Source: Phocoena phocoena (taxonomy: Eukaryota; Chordata; Mammalia; Artiodactyla; Phocoenidae). Taken from it: a DNA stretch of 64,000 nucleotides. The stretch covers positions 162,477,270 through 162,541,269 of the forward strand of contig NC_089220.1 of NCBI RefSeq assembly GCF_963924675.1, in the 5' to 3' direction. Shown piece after piece: positions 50,495-62,839 of the stretch; positions within the stretch are counted from its first letter, which is position 1; the number at the start of each line of letters is the position of its first letter. The notes below the pieces were generated by a model that worked only from the letters and a program-made list of their open reading frames with translations, ran no database searches and was not told the DNA's origin. The position numbers and the translations under genes were made by a program.

Positions 50495-51035
50495 TTGTGT
50501 GTGTGCTCATAATAGAAGACCAACTCAAACTGGCTCAAACAATTAAAGAATTTATTGACTCATGTATCTAAAACGTCTAAACCCAGAGCAGGCTTGAAAC
50601 AGGAATGGATTGGAAAGTTTTCAATGCCATTAAGGTTGTTCCTCCATTTCTCCATGATTTCCTAGGCTTGTCTCCCTGTTTGTTTTAGCCTCAGGCTTGC
50701 TTTTGTAGCAGAATGGTAGCTCCACAGGGCTAAACTCTTCCTTTTTCACCTCAGAGTTGGGCAGAGGATATTTCTTACCACAAATATCCATCAATATGTA
50801 CCCACTGGTGACAAAATTCTTACTGGACAAACTTATGTCCATGTCTCTCTATGAACCAATCACTGTTGATTAGGAACGCATTGGACAGGGTCCTGAGGCA
50901 AAAGGCTACACCAAGGAAAATGAGATTAACTCTAGAGGTCAGGTTGTGGTTCCCTCCCAACCAAACCATAGACATGCTTATGATTTGGTGGAGGGAAGGG
51001 AAGGAGTGTGGGTGGTTAAATGGATCTGGGCGATA
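50495..51035 (-). repeat. Ancient interspersed repeat, family uncertain
   Basis: Passages gaatttattgactcatgtat, tcctccatttctccatgatt and atgaaccaatcactgttgat in this order belong to a common old mammalian repeat. A similar decayed copy lies at 61075-61560. I cannot name it reliably. Confidence 0.4.
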
Positions 51036-51039
51036 ATTA

Positions 51040-52490
51040 CGTGGTAGTGTGAACTTCCACCGTTCTAAAAGTAAGGCTGAAATTCTCCAGTGTTATACTT
51101 ACAGTCATCAGGTATATGAAATAAGTGATAAAACACACAGCCTCAGATTAGCTCAGAATAAATCAAATTTTCCTCAAAAGCTTTTTCTTGTGGGTGCTTT
51201 CTGAATAAAAACAAGTCATTTTCTTCCCTTTTGTCAAGTTATCAGTTAATTTTTTTTCACTAAACCGATTCTTATGACTCATTATGAAAAAGAAGACCTC
51301 CAACATAATTTCATCACATCTAACATTGCTTTCTTCTTGACATTAAAACAAAACGAACATGCATTCTAATTTAGACTGAGGTATCCTTGTCTTTAGCACA
51401 AATATTATAAAATGTTTATCGTTCTTATGGATCCCTTTGGATTGCACAATAGGTGGAATCACCATTGCTTTCGATCTTGTTTAATCATAAACTAGCTAAA
51501 ACATTACCTAAAAAGGGCTATCTAGTCCTTAATTGTCAAGCAAATAAGGTGACTCTCATTGCCCCATTCTTTTAGGGACCTCACTCTTGGCACCAATTAT
51601 GCAGCACTCCCCACACCCACCGGACTCCAACAGCCACCCAGCTGTGCCTGGAATGGCCACTGGGACTGGTCTCCTCTGGTTGGCTGGCGTCCGCTTAGCC
51701 AAAGCACACCCAGTTCTTCCCAATATCTCATCCACTTACCCTATCTGATTTCTCCCCACAAGAGCCTTCGCCCTTCACCCCCAACAACTATAATATTACC
51801 CAACACGCTACTACTAAAAACAACAATCTTTGCGTTATCTCTTCAGGAAAAGTCAGTCTCTTGTTTTTCCTTTGGTATGCTAACATTGCTGATTTGCTAA
51901 GGAGAAATAAATAGTTGAGTGAAATATCTACGCTTCCCTACCCAGATTGCCTGTGAAAAGTAATAGAGCAGATGACTGGCCTTTTCTTTTTAAAACGTCT
52001 CAATGATCTTTAATAGAGATCTGTGGTCACCTTGGAGGAGATGAGTCCCCCAAACTGTAGGGCAGACAGGACAGGATGCTCAATTTTCATTTCTAGCTTG
52101 CAGTCCTCAGGGAGATGGGACCAGAGAAATTCCTTTCACTGCCATTACTCAAAGCGAAAGGAACTTCAGCATGCCAATTCTAGCATACCATCACTACAGG
52201 TCTCCGTGTTCCAAGACAAAGATTGAGGACCCACCCCATTCAGGAAGATTTTAAGGGAGTCCAGGTAAAATGTGAAGGACTTACATGCAGATTCACATTA
52301 CCAACCTGAGAACTGATAAGGAATACATACTACGGTTTATGAGAATAAAAAACAAATACTCCAATCTTAAACATTCTAATTTATTTTCCCTTAAAGTCAG
52401 AGGCATCAAAAACAATCAAATTATCTTAAATTTCTACTTTTTAAAGAGTATTTACTAAGGAAAGAAGACATTCTTATGGGCCTCCTTGAA
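51040..52490. other. Unclassified DNA, no gene seen
   Basis: The 113-codon Pro/Ser/Leu-rich frame at 51559-51900 lacks domain or splice support. Confidence 0.4.
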
Positions 52491-52500
52491 CCACTAAGCT

Positions 52501-53785
52501 TTTTTTTTTTAATCAAAGAGCAAAGGGGGGCTTCCTTGGTGGCGCAGTGGTTGAGAGTCCGCCTGCCGATGCAGGGGACACGGGTTCGTGCCTCGGTCTG
52601 GGAGGATCCCACATGCCGCGGAGCGGCTGGGCCCATGAGCCATGGCCGCTGAGCCTGCGCGTCCGGAGCCTGTGCTCTGCAATGGAAGAGGCCACAACAG
52701 TGAGAAGCCCGCGTACCACAAAAAATAAATAAATAAATAATGTGAACTTTGTAAAAAAAAAAAAAAAAGAGCAAAGGGAAGGAACAGAAAGTTTAGTTGG
52801 TTAATGAATGAGATCTCGTGTTAATCTTATTTTATTTTACTTTTATACATCTTTATTGGAGTATAATTGCTTTACAGTGGTGTGTTTCTGCTTTATAACA
52901 AAGTGAATCAGTTATACATATACATATGTTCCCATATCTCTTTCCTCTTAAGTCTCCCTCCTCCCACCCTCCCAATCCCACCCCTCTAGGTGGTCACTAA
53001 GCACCGAGCTGATCTCCCTGTGCTGTGTGGCTGCTTCCCACTAGCTATCTATTTTACGTTTGGTAGTGTATATATGTCCGTGCCACTCTCTCGCTTTGTC
53101 ACAGCTTACCCTTCCCCCTCCCCATATCCTCAAGTCCATTCTCTAGTAGGTCTCTCTCTTTATTCCTGTCTTACCCCTAGGTTCTTCATGACATTTTTTT
53201 TCTTAAATTCCATATATATGTGTTAGAATATGGTATTTGTCTTTCTCTTTCTGACTTAACTTCACTCTGTATGACAGACTCTAGGTCCATCCACCTCATT
53301 ACAAATAGATCAATTTCATTTCTTTTTATGGCTGAGTAATATTCCATTGTATATTTGTGCCACATCTTCTTTATCCATTCATCTGTCGATGGACACTTAG
53401 GTTGTTTCCATCTCCTGGCTATTGTAAATAGAGCTGCAATGAACATTTTGGTACATGACTTTTTGAATTATGGTTTTCTCAGGGTATATGCCCAGTAGAG
53501 GGATTGCTGGGTCATATGGCAGTGCTATTTGTAGTTTTTTAAGGGACCTCCATACTGTTCTCCATAGTGGCTGTACCAATTTGCATTCCCACCAGCAGTG
53601 CAAGAGTGTTTCCTTTTCTCCACACCCTCTCCAGCATTTATTGCTCCTAGATTTTTTGATGATGGCCATTCTGACTGGTGTGAGATGATATCTCATTGTA
53701 GTTTTGATTTGCATTTCTCTAATGATTAATGATGTTGAGCATTCTTTCATGTGTTTGTTGGCAGTCTGTATATCTTCTTTGGAGA
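52501..53785 (-). mobile_element. 5'-truncated L1 on the minus strand with a probable 3' transduction
   Basis: From 52830 to 53783 the sequence is the reverse of a cetartiodactyl-type L1: 3' UTR (tctttattggagtataattg), then the C-terminal part of ORF2 in two overlapping minus-strand pieces (53186-53446 with TMEYYSAIKRNEIDLF; 53397-53750 with [20 protein letters not shown]), so a frameshift separates them. The 5' truncation falls at about 53783, right before cactaagct (53786-53794). The same cactaagct followed by Ts lies at 52492-52500, before a T-run. The interval between that T-run and the L1 3' UTR is not L1 and would be transduced flank. A CHR-2 SINE sits inside it. The element is non-coding in effect and antisense to the exon pair 1 kb downstream. 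Confidence 0.8.
52528..52765 (+). repeat. CHR-2 type SINE with an extended two-part tail
   Basis: Sense copy flanked by a 13-bp target-site duplication, aaagagcaaaggg, at 52515-52527 and 52766-52778. After the usual tail (accacaaaaaataaataaat) comes tgtgaactttgt and then a second pure A-run. It lies within the supposed transduced part of the L1. Confidence 0.92.
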
Positions 53786-53799
53786 CACTAAGCTTTTTA

Positions 53800-54819
53800 T
53801 ATTTAGAGAATCTATTGCTTTTTTGAAGAAATTGCTATTGGTCATTCAGATTTTCAAATTCAAAAGAGAGACTGAGAAAAAAAAATATTAACTGTGTGCT
53901 GAAGAAGCATTGCTTCTAACACACCACTTTTAAGCACACACATTCAAAAGCTAGTTTTTAATCCTATTTTACAGCATGTACCATGAATTTGGCAGGAAAT
54001 TCAACCAAACCCTTCTTAACTTGTATCCTGTTATTTCTGGTAGACAAGAATGTATACCTAAGCTTTCACACTCATATGCAAACACATTCCACCAGAGAAA
54101 TTCTGGCACATTCACTGCTTAGAAATAAACCTCGTCTCCCTTTGAGGCGCAAACTAGTCTCCAATTCTGAACTTTCTGAAGGCCATCCATAACAGAGGAC
54201 ATGTCCCTAGTGTTACAAGTTTCATCACGTATGTCGCTAAATATAGCAGAGGTAGTGAAATCCTCTAGGACTGATGGTATATCCAGTTTGATCCTTAACC
54301 TGATTCCAAATCCATGAACTTGAAGGATCATCCCCTTGTAACGAGAAATAAAAATACTCTCTGATTTATATTTATGTTAATCTATAATTTGAATATTCTC
54401 TATTGGTATCTGAAAGAACTGAAATCCATTCACTGTTGAAAAATGTGTAGCTTTTGAGTTTGAGACAAATGAAAAAGTAAATTAATATTGGACACTGGTG
54501 AAAATTGAAGTCAATTTTTGAAAGCAAGAAATTAGCCTTGTTCTCACCTTACAGATAAAGAAATCAAGTCCCCACCTTACAGATAAAGTTAAGAAGGGAA
54601 TAAATATTTTTTAAAAATCATCTTACACAATAATGTGAAAAGAATACAATTTAATTATCTTTTTGCTTTGGTTTAACATTTTTGGTTTCGTATCAAAGTT
54701 ACCCACATTCCTGGTATCTCATTGTTTATTGACATTCATCATTTTATTCCATGACAATACCGCTAACATATGTTTCCACTTCCTTTTTTGCCAACTATTA
54801 CATTTTATCTCATTTCCAG
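53800..54819. other. Intronic or flanking DNA upstream of the EGF exon
   Basis: No exon found that could supply the earlier EGF cysteines. A 16-bp direct repeat, caccttacagataaag, occurs twice 28 bp apart near 54545 and 54573. Confidence 0.45.
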
Positions 54820-54899
54820 ATGTGGACAAGGATGGAAGGGAAATCGTTGCCATGTCAAGGTTAACCCTCCCATTGCTGATTTCACGGACACTCAGAACA
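54820..54899 (+). CDS. Internal coding exon: end of an EGF-like domain plus juxtamembrane linker (candidate MALRD1)
   Basis: This 80-nt exon lies between a good acceptor (tttatctcatttccag, ending at 54819) and a GTAGGT donor starting at 54900. The first base completes a codon begun in an upstream exon, and the last base starts a codon finished at 54992. The frame reads C-GQGWKGNR-C, exactly eight residues between two cysteines with a Gly-x-Gly-Trp-x-Gly core, which is the C5-C6 loop of an EGF-like domain. A linker (HVKVNPPIADFTDTQ) follows, rich in Pro, Asp and Thr, as expected before a membrane span. The preceding EGF cysteines must be in an exon I could not find. From family knowledge, an extracellular EGF module just before a C-terminal membrane anchor fits MALRD1 (DIET1), a large MAM/LDL-receptor-A protein of intestinal epithelium. 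Other EGF-TM receptors remain possible. I am confident it is an exon and much less sure of the gene. Confidence 0.72.
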
Positions 54900-55725
<826 letters not shown>

Positions 55726-57150
55726 TTAATGGATCTTTATTGGAGTATAACTGCTTCACAATACTGTGTTAGTTTCTGTTGTACAACAAAATGAATCAGC
55801 CATATGCATACATATACCCCCATATCCCCTCCCTCTCGAGCCTCCCTCCCACCCTCCCTATCCCACGTCTCTAGGTCATTGCAAAGCACTGAGCTGATCT
55901 CCCTGTGCTATGCTGCTGCTTTCCACTAGCTAGCTATTTTACATTTGGTAGTGTATATATGTAAATGCCACTCCCTCACTTCATCCCAGCTTACCCTTCC
56001 CCTTCCCTGTGTCCTCAAGTCCATTCTCTACATCTGCATCTTTATTCCTGTCCTGCCCCTAGGTTCATCAGTACCATTTTTTTCTTTTTATTTTTTTAGA
56101 TTCCATATATATGTGTTAGCATACAGTATTTGTTTTTCTCCTACTGACTTACTTCACTCTGTATTGCAGACTCTAGGTCCATCCACCTCGCTACAAATAA
56201 CTCAATTTCATTTCTTTTTATGGCTGAGTAATATTCCATTGTATATATGTGCCACATCTTCTTTATGCATTCATCTGTCGATGGACACTTAGGTTGCTTC
56301 CATGTCCTGGCTATTGGAAATAGTGCTGCAATGAACATTGTGGTACATGACTCTTTTTGAATTATGGTTTTCTCAGGGTATATGCCCAGTAGTGGGATTG
56401 CTGGGTCGTATGGTAGTTCTATTTTTAGTTGTTTAAGGAACCTCCATACTGTTCTCCATAGTCGTTGTGTCAATTTACATTCCCACCAACAGTGCAGGAG
56501 GGTTCCTTTTTCACCCCACCCTTACCAGTATTTATGGTTTCTAGATTTTTTGATAATGGCCATTCTGACTGGTGTGAGGTGATACCTCATTGTAGTTTTG
56601 ATTTGCATTTCTCTAATAATTAGTGATGTTGAGCATCTTTTCATGTGCATGTTGGCCATCTGTATGTCTTCTTTGGTGAAATGTCTATTTAGGTCTTCCG
56701 CCCATTTTTTAATTGAATTGTTTTTTTGATATTGAGCTCCATGAGCTCTTTGTATATTTTGGAGATTAATCCTTTGTTCATTGTTTCATTTGCAAATATT
56801 TTCTCCCATTCTGAGGGTTGTCTTTTCATCTTGGTTATGGTTTCCTTTTCTGTGCAAACACTTTGAAGTTTCATTAGGTCCCATTTGTTTATTTTTGTTT
56901 TTATTTCCATTACTCTAGGAGGTGGGTCAAAAAAGATCTTGCTGTGGTTTATGTCAAAGAGTGTTTTTCCTGTGTTTTCCTCTAAGAGTTTTATAGTGTC
57001 TGGTCTTACATTTAGGTCTTTAATCCATTTGGAGTTTATTTTTGTGTATGGTGTTAGGTAGTGTTCTAGTTTCATTCTTTTACATGTAGCTGTCCAGTTT
57101 TCCCAGCACCACTTATTGAAGAGGCTGTTTTTTCTCCATTGTATGTTCTT
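55726..57150 (-). mobile_element. 5'-truncated L1 on the minus strand (3' UTR and ORF2 C-terminal half)
   Basis: Reverse L1: 3' UTR from ggatctttattggagtataa, then ORF2 C-terminal pieces. Minus-strand frame 56141-56473 carries [20 protein letters not shown] and YTMEYYSAIKRNEIELF; 56689-57075 carries a more N-terminal piece ending in [20 protein letters not shown] frame break separates them. L1 similarity stops near 57150 (tgttcttgcctccttt). The target duplication was not resolved. It shares about 950 bp of content with the L1 at 52830-53783. Confidence 0.88.
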
Positions 57151-57452
57151 GCCTCCTTTAAATGAATCATCTCTTGCACACCTGAATTTGTGGTCCGAGA
57201 TTTAGATTTGCTGCAAATCTCTGTGTCATAGAGCACTGGATAACTGCATTTTCATTGGTGCCAACTTGTATGTGCCTCCCACTTGAATTCTCCTCAGATG
57301 TCCACTCTGCAATCATGTTAATTAGCAGACACCAATCTTGTTATCATCAATTAAGGCAAATTTATTATAAAATGATAATGTTTGTTAGAAAAACACATAC
57401 GACATTTTAATCCATTTCTATTAAGAAGATCTTACCCAACTATTAATTCTTT
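57150..57452. other. Unclassified DNA, no gene seen
   Basis: Short interval between an L1 and a SINE. Confidence 0.4.
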
Positions 57453-57791
57453 TTTAAATTTATTTTTGGCTGCATTGGGTCTTCATTGCTGCACGTGGGT
57501 TTTCTCTAGTTGTGGTGAGCGGTGGCTACTCTTTGTTGTGGTATGTGGGCTTCTCATTGCGGTGGCTTCTCTTGTTGTGGAGCACAGGCCCTAGGATGCA
57601 CGGGCTTCAGTAGTTGCTGTGTGTGGGCTCAGTAGTTGTGGCCCACGGGCTCTAGAGAGCAGGCTCAGTAGTTGTGGCACACTGGGCTTAGTTGCGCCAA
57701 GGCACATGGGATCTTCCAGGACCAGGGATTGAACCCGTGTCCCCTGCATTAGCAGGCGGATTCTTAACCACTGCACCACCAGGGAAGTCCC
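57453..57791 (-). repeat. Long tRNA-derived SINE (older CHR relative)
   Basis: Antisense copy (tttggctgcattgggtcttc ... accaccagggaagtcccc) with a 13-bp target-site duplication, ctattaattcttt, at 57440-57452 and 57792-57804. Confidence 0.93.
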
Positions 57792-57949
57792 CTATTAATT
57801 CTTTAGTTGTTTCTTATGTGCCTAAAATATGTCAGACAATTTGGATACAAATATGAATGAAAATCAGTCTGGACTTAACGTAGTGGGGAAAAACAGAAAC
57901 AAAGCTACTAAGTGAAATGCTGGTTTTGTGCTAGGAAATACATGTATTA

Positions 57950-58745
57950 GTCAGCGTTCTCCAGAGAAACAGAAAGATAAGATAGATAGATAGATAGATA
58001 GAAAGAGCTAGCTAGTTAGATATCCTATTGTTTCTCTCTTTCTCTCTGTGTATATATATATCTTTAAATATCAAATACATAATATATATTTAATGTATAA
58101 ACATAATATATTATATAATATATATCATTAATACATTAGTAATTATTATATAACTACTGTTATATTGCTATATTGTCTTATCATGTTTAAATATATCAGT
58201 ATATAATATATAAAGATATCTCAAATTAACATATATCTCTATATAAAGAATTAGATATTCATATATTACATTTATGTAATATCAGTTACATAAATTATAT
58301 TTATTAATATTAATGAAATCAATATTTTAATTGTATTAATAAGAAAATTAATAATGTAATATGTTAAGAGAGAGGGATTTATTTCAAGGAATTTGCTCCT
58401 GTAATTGTGGGGACTGGCAAGCATGAAACTTGCAGTGGAAATTCAAGTAAGGGTTGATGGTGCAGGCTTGAGTCCAAAGTCTGCCAGACAAGCTATCCGA
58501 CTGGAAACACAGGTAGGATTTTCTGCTGCCGTCTTTCTTCTTCAAGAAATCTCAGTCTTTACTCATAGAGCCTTCAAATAAGTGAACGAGGCCCACCCCC
58601 ATTATGGAGGGTAATCTGCATAAAGTTTGCTGACTGTAAATGCTAATCACATCTGCAAATTCCTTCTCAGCAACATCTAGACTAGTGTTTGAGAAAACAA
58701 CTAAGCTCCATAGCCTAGCAAGTAGACATATAAAATTAATCATTG
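57950..58745. repeat. Ancient interspersed repeat invaded by microsatellite and AT-rich DNA
   Basis: It starts tattagtcagcgttctccag agaaacag and resumes at 58370 with gagggatttatttcaaggaa, gaggcccacccccattatgg and catataaaattaatcattgc. These are the two ends of one common old repeat. Between them lie (GATA)n at about 57976-58000 and about 300 bp of TATA-rich low-complexity DNA that has expanded inside it. Confidence 0.55.
57976..58000 (+). repeat. (GATA)n microsatellite
   Basis: About six GATA units (agatagatagatagatagat), followed by a degenerate gctagctagttagat. Confidence 0.9.
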
Positions 58746-58749
58746 CAGT

Positions 58750-59611
58750 ATATAAATAAGTTGTCGTATTAACCCAACCAGTGGGAGTCCTCAGAAACAA
58801 CCCTAAATTTCACACCTTCAGATTCCTGTTGGACAGCCTGTACTGTCAGGGCTATGGAGAGACCTCTCAGGCAGACATTGGTGGCACCACAGCCCAGCCT
58901 GACAGAGCCACCTCTCCTTTCTCTCCTCCATTTCTGTCATTCTTCTGTAATTTTACACCTTCACTTCCTCTTTACTCCTCACTGCTGACTTACTGCCCTG
59001 TCCTCTTCTCTCTCACTAGTACCTTCTCTTCTGATTTCCAAAATCTAAAGACAGTGGTTTTATTCCCTATAACTCCCCCAAACAAATATCACTCAAGACA
59101 GTGATATTTGTATTTCTCTTGTAAGTGATCTGAATTGTTCACTGCACACCCTGCCCCAGAAGCCACAGCGAGGACGCTCCTACTTTGGACCTGCCTCGGC
59201 CCAAAGGTGGGGAAGACCCAACCCAGAGCTACCACGATCCCTCTGCCAGTCCTTTGGATTGGGGGAGGCTTACCCTGAGGCCTCAGACACTTCCCAAGGA
59301 TTTGTGGCACAAATAGTTTCAAGGGAGTCAATTTACAGATGCTCAAACTTCATAGATTCTCTTCTAAGAAGGGTGCATTTGGCCCCAGGTCATTGCCTCT
59401 CCTGTTTCTTCTTTCCCAGATGTCTTCATTACCTTACACTTATCCTGAAACTTAGAAAAGAGATTCCTGTAGCAAAAGAGATTTGAGATAAGCAATATGG
59501 AAAGGGGAACTGGAGATAAATCTTTGCCAAATTTATCTTCTCAGTTTCCCAATCTTTCTCTGTCTCTCTTCCTCTTTCTCTCCTTTCCCACTTAGAATTT
59601 GAAATCATGAT
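58750..59611. other. Unclassified DNA with one perfect hairpin
   Basis: Holds the inverted repeat at 59082-59111 and a (TC)-rich patch at 59552-59590. Frames of 75-107 codons lack support. Confidence 0.4.
59082..59111. other. Perfect inverted repeat: 12-bp stem, 6-nt loop
   Basis: Arms acaaatatcact and agtgatatttgt around caagac. Confidence 0.85.
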
Positions 59612-59945
59612 TTTTTTTTTTCAATTGAGATATATTGTTTTACAACGTTGTGTTAGTTTCTGGTGTACAGCAAAGTGATGCAGTTATATGTGTATATTAC
59701 ATGTATTCTTTTTCGGATTAGTTTCCATTACAGGTTTTTACAAGGTAGCAAATATAGTTCCCTGTGCCATACAGTAGTGCAGTACAGTATTTTATATACA
59801 GTAGTGTGTATCTGTTACCCCCAAACTCCTAATTTATCCCTTCCCCCCACCCTTTCCCCTTTGGTTTATTTTCTATGTCTGTGAGTCTCTTTCTGTTTTC
59901 TAAAGAAGTCCATTTGTACCATTTTCTTTTAGATTCCCTGGGACA
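59612..59945 (-). mobile_element. L1 3' UTR fragment on the minus strand
   Basis: Poly-T followed by tcaattgagatatattgttt, ctggtgtacagcaaagtgat, gttccctgtgccatacagta and ccccaaactcctaatttatc. This is the familiar artiodactyl L1 tail in reverse, truncated after about 330 bp. Confidence 0.8.
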
Positions 59946-59949
59946 CATT

Positions 59950-61070
59950 TTAACATATGCATCTGAATTTAACAATGAAGTCAGTCTTTTTCTGAAAATT
60001 AAGTTTGATTTGGTTGATTGGATAGTTAGCAGGACTGGCTTTGTCATTTAGATGAGATGGCAGGCAAATTCCATAATTTTAAAGAACTCAATATAAAATA
60101 TTTCAGAAATTATATTCTTTGCAGCCACTAAACTTATCATAAAAATTGTAGATATTAACATGAAAATGTAAAAGGAGATGCATATTTTTCTAAATTATTT
60201 TAGGGAAAACTCAAGTGGCAGGGTTCAAAGACCACTGCACCAAGTTTAATTTTCCACCATCTGCCCCCTCCACATACACCCTACCCTTGGAAAAAGTCTC
60301 ACCATTTCCCCAAAGTGCATGGCTTTTCATACCCTCTGCCTGGCAGAGCTATACAAACTGATGTATTTTCGATACTAAGCAAAAATATCCCGGCATCCCT
60401 TCAGGGTTAGTCACTGAGTTGTCAGAATGTTATCCTAAAGAAGACAGTTATAGCTCCATTATGTAGTGTTACTACTAAACTATTTCCATGTTAACCAGTT
60501 CGTATCTTTACATCCCCAGTTTCTAGCACTGTATGAATAACTGGTACCCAATACACGCCCATTTAAGGCTATCTATACTTTATTGAACGTTATCCATACT
60601 TCTGACCATCACCAAAAACATTGCTCGTGTCTACTAATTACTTTTAAATTAAAATGTTGCATATTAACTTTTAAAAAATGTCTTTTTGCATGAAATCTTT
60701 TAAGCCCTAAAGCAAGTTAGAATGCTTGGCCAAGAGATGGCTAAATGATAACAGTGACTCACCTTGAAAATAATACCAAAACTTTGAGATAGGCAGGAAT
60801 TTATGTAAGCAGGAAATTCATCATCCTCTCTAAATAAACCTTAACCTTAAGATTTTTCATTGGATTTTATAAAAAGAATCTGTAGCATAAGAGGCCCTTC
60901 AGTGACTTGAAAGAAACATTTTTGTATTAATTTCTTAAAAACGCAGGATGGAGCAGTGCATGCTCAGACAATGCTAAGCCCAGCAACGAGACTCTGAAAG
61001 TTGTTTTTAGAGATGCAGTTCCTGGATTTTATTATACATTCTCTGACCTTTCTGTTAGCTATTTGCCATT
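59950..61070. other. Unclassified DNA, no gene seen
   Basis: An acceptor-like tctaaattattttag at about 60208 precedes a 14-codon open stretch, but this is too weak to call an exon. Confidence 0.4.
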
Positions 61071-61074
61071 GAAT

Positions 61075-61560
61075 GTATTAGTGAGGACATTCTGATTGCA
61101 GGGGAAGAAAACACCTCAAGCACCTTAATCAAAATAAAGAATTTAGTGTAACAATGCACATGTCTTCCAGAGCACAAGGGTGGGAATAAAGAGATCAGAC
61201 CTCAGAAAGGCCTGGACCCAGCGGTATTCTTCATCTGCCTCTCATCTCTGCTGCTTTTTGCTTCACTCTTGGTGGTTCTCTCTCTGAAAACACACTTCCT
61301 TTACTCTCTGTCTATGTAACAAAAAGGTGTTGACTAGAGAATGGATGTTTGTTACTCATTATGTCCCCAGATCTGTGGAGAGACTATATCTTTGTTTTTA
61401 CGTCTCCATTCCATATTCCAAAGGATCACCCTCTGATTAGCCCACTTGGGTCAAGATCCCATTTCTGGTCAAATCAACTGTGGGTGAGCTATGGGGCAGG
61501 ATCAATAGTACAAACATGGCTGCTGTTGGGGGGCGGGGTGTCATCATGAAAGGTCTCTGA
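61075..61560 (-). repeat. Ancient interspersed repeat, same family as 50495-51035
   Basis: Order of passages (aagaatttagtgtaacaatg, atctctgctgctttttgctt, gtgggtgagctatggggcag) resembles the 50.5-51.0 kb element. Strongly diverged. Confidence 0.35.
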
Positions 61561-61744
61561 AAGGTATCCACTACACCTGTCCCCATGGTCCAAAATCCAC
61601 CAAATTTTTACTCATGACACTTTAGAGGAAGCAACGAATGTAGCAGGCTTCTAGAGCTGTTTGAGGCTCATACAAAGTAAATATGACAATCCAGCCTACA
61701 CCTAGAAATCTAGATTAAAGGATACAAATAAATAGTGGACTATT

Positions 61745-61957
61745 GGGGTTTCCCTGGTGGCACAGTTGTTGAGAGTCCACCTGCCGATGCAGGGGACACG
61801 GGTTCGTGCCCCAGTCCGGGAAGATCCCACATGCCGCGGAGAGGCTGGTCCCGCGAGCCATGGCCGCTGAGCCTGCGCGTCTGGAGCCTGTGCTCCGCAA
61901 CGGGAGAGGCCACAACAGTGAGAGGCCCACGTACCCACCCACACCCCCAAAAAAAAG
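61745..61957 (+). repeat. CHR-2 type SINE with a C-rich tail
   Basis: Sense copy (gggtttccctggtggcacag). Instead of a plain A-tail it ends gtacccacccacacccccaa aaaaaa. No convincing target duplication, so one end may be altered. Confidence 0.9.
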
Positions 61958-62118
61958 ATTGTTGTTTATATTTCTGATAAGAAAGAAGGTTTTTAGGATC
62001 CCAAAAGCTATACCAGCTGCCCATGAGGATTACAGATGTTCTTGTTTGAGATTTATGAATAAGTGGCCCTGACTTCCAAATAAAATATCTATCTCTATAA
62101 TATTATTCTTTCTCCCAG

Positions 62119-62245
62119 ACCCTTTCCCACTGCTGACACCCTGTATGATAATGTGGCTCTTTGGAGGCAGAAGTTTTACTTCTCTTCCAGTGTGAGATCC
62201 TGGCATAGACCTAACCTGGGCCCAGCGATGGGTATTTATTCTTAG
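62119..62245 (+). CDS. Weak candidate for a terminal coding exon (cytoplasmic tail)
   Basis: A pyrimidine-rich acceptor (tattattctttctcccag) ends at 62118. Adding one base to the AG left by the exon ending at 55088 makes Arg, and the frame then stays open for 41 further codons to a TAG at 62243-62245. It contains PFPTADTLYDNVALWRQ, including a tyrosine motif (YDNV) of a kind found in receptor tails. There is no cross-species support, the stretch is short enough to be open by chance, and it does not resemble the NPxY-containing tail I associate with MALRD1. A shorter rival acceptor lies at 60208. Treat it as a testable guess only. Confidence 0.15.
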
Positions 62246-62249
62246 TCAA

Positions 62250-62835
62250 AATCAAAACCTTACTTACTCTATGGCTCAAGGCATTCAGCTGCTCTTGCAG
62301 CTAGAATGTCACCAGTGAGCCTGTCCTTGGTCCCTGAAATGAATACTTAGTCTTGGCAAACTGGAATTCCACTAGCGGCAATGACCAAGTTCATCTCATA
62401 ATGCTTGCGAACCTTTGCTCTTTCCATATGTGCATTTGCCCTCAAGAAGTACAGCTGTTAAGATCCACGAATCGAACTCCTCAGTCTCAGTCCTTTGTGC
62501 AAACATTGGCCATGCTCTGCCAAACCCTGCTAAATGTTTACTTTGAGCTAGAAAAGCCAAATGGAGAGCAGGGTTTTGAAATCTTCCCCTTAAAAATGGG
62601 ACTGGACCATGTGTGATGATGATTTCTCCTCTTCCTCCTCCTTCTTTTTCTTCTTTTTTTTTCAATAAGAATCTTATGCAGCCTGTTCTTTTATACTTTT
62701 CCCTTCATCCTCACCTTTGTTTGTTTGTTTTATCCTGAAATGGTAGAACAGGTCCATAAAAGAGGCCTCAAAGGAAAAAGAGTTTTGTCCCAAACTGGTC
62801 ACATCTCTGCTCCTCTCAGAAGAGTCCCATTCCCT
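62250..62835. other. Unclassified DNA with a pyrimidine tract
   Basis: The tract at 62620-62662 (ctcctcttcctcctccttct) is a polypurine/polypyrimidine run. No coding support. Confidence 0.4.
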
Positions 62836-62839
62836 ACCT

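Noticed and set aside
51740..51840. Possible nuclear copy of mitochondrial DNA
   Set aside because: The C/A-rich text looked mitochondrial at first glance, but no continuous mitochondrial gene could be followed.
53186..53750. Reverse-transcriptase-like protein gene on the minus strand
   Set aside because: These are frame-shifted C-terminal pieces of L1 ORF2 in a truncated element, not a host gene.
60209..60252. Alternative short terminal exon after the transmembrane exon
   Set aside because: The acceptor is acceptable and the phase fits, but only 14 codons precede the stop and no motif supports it.
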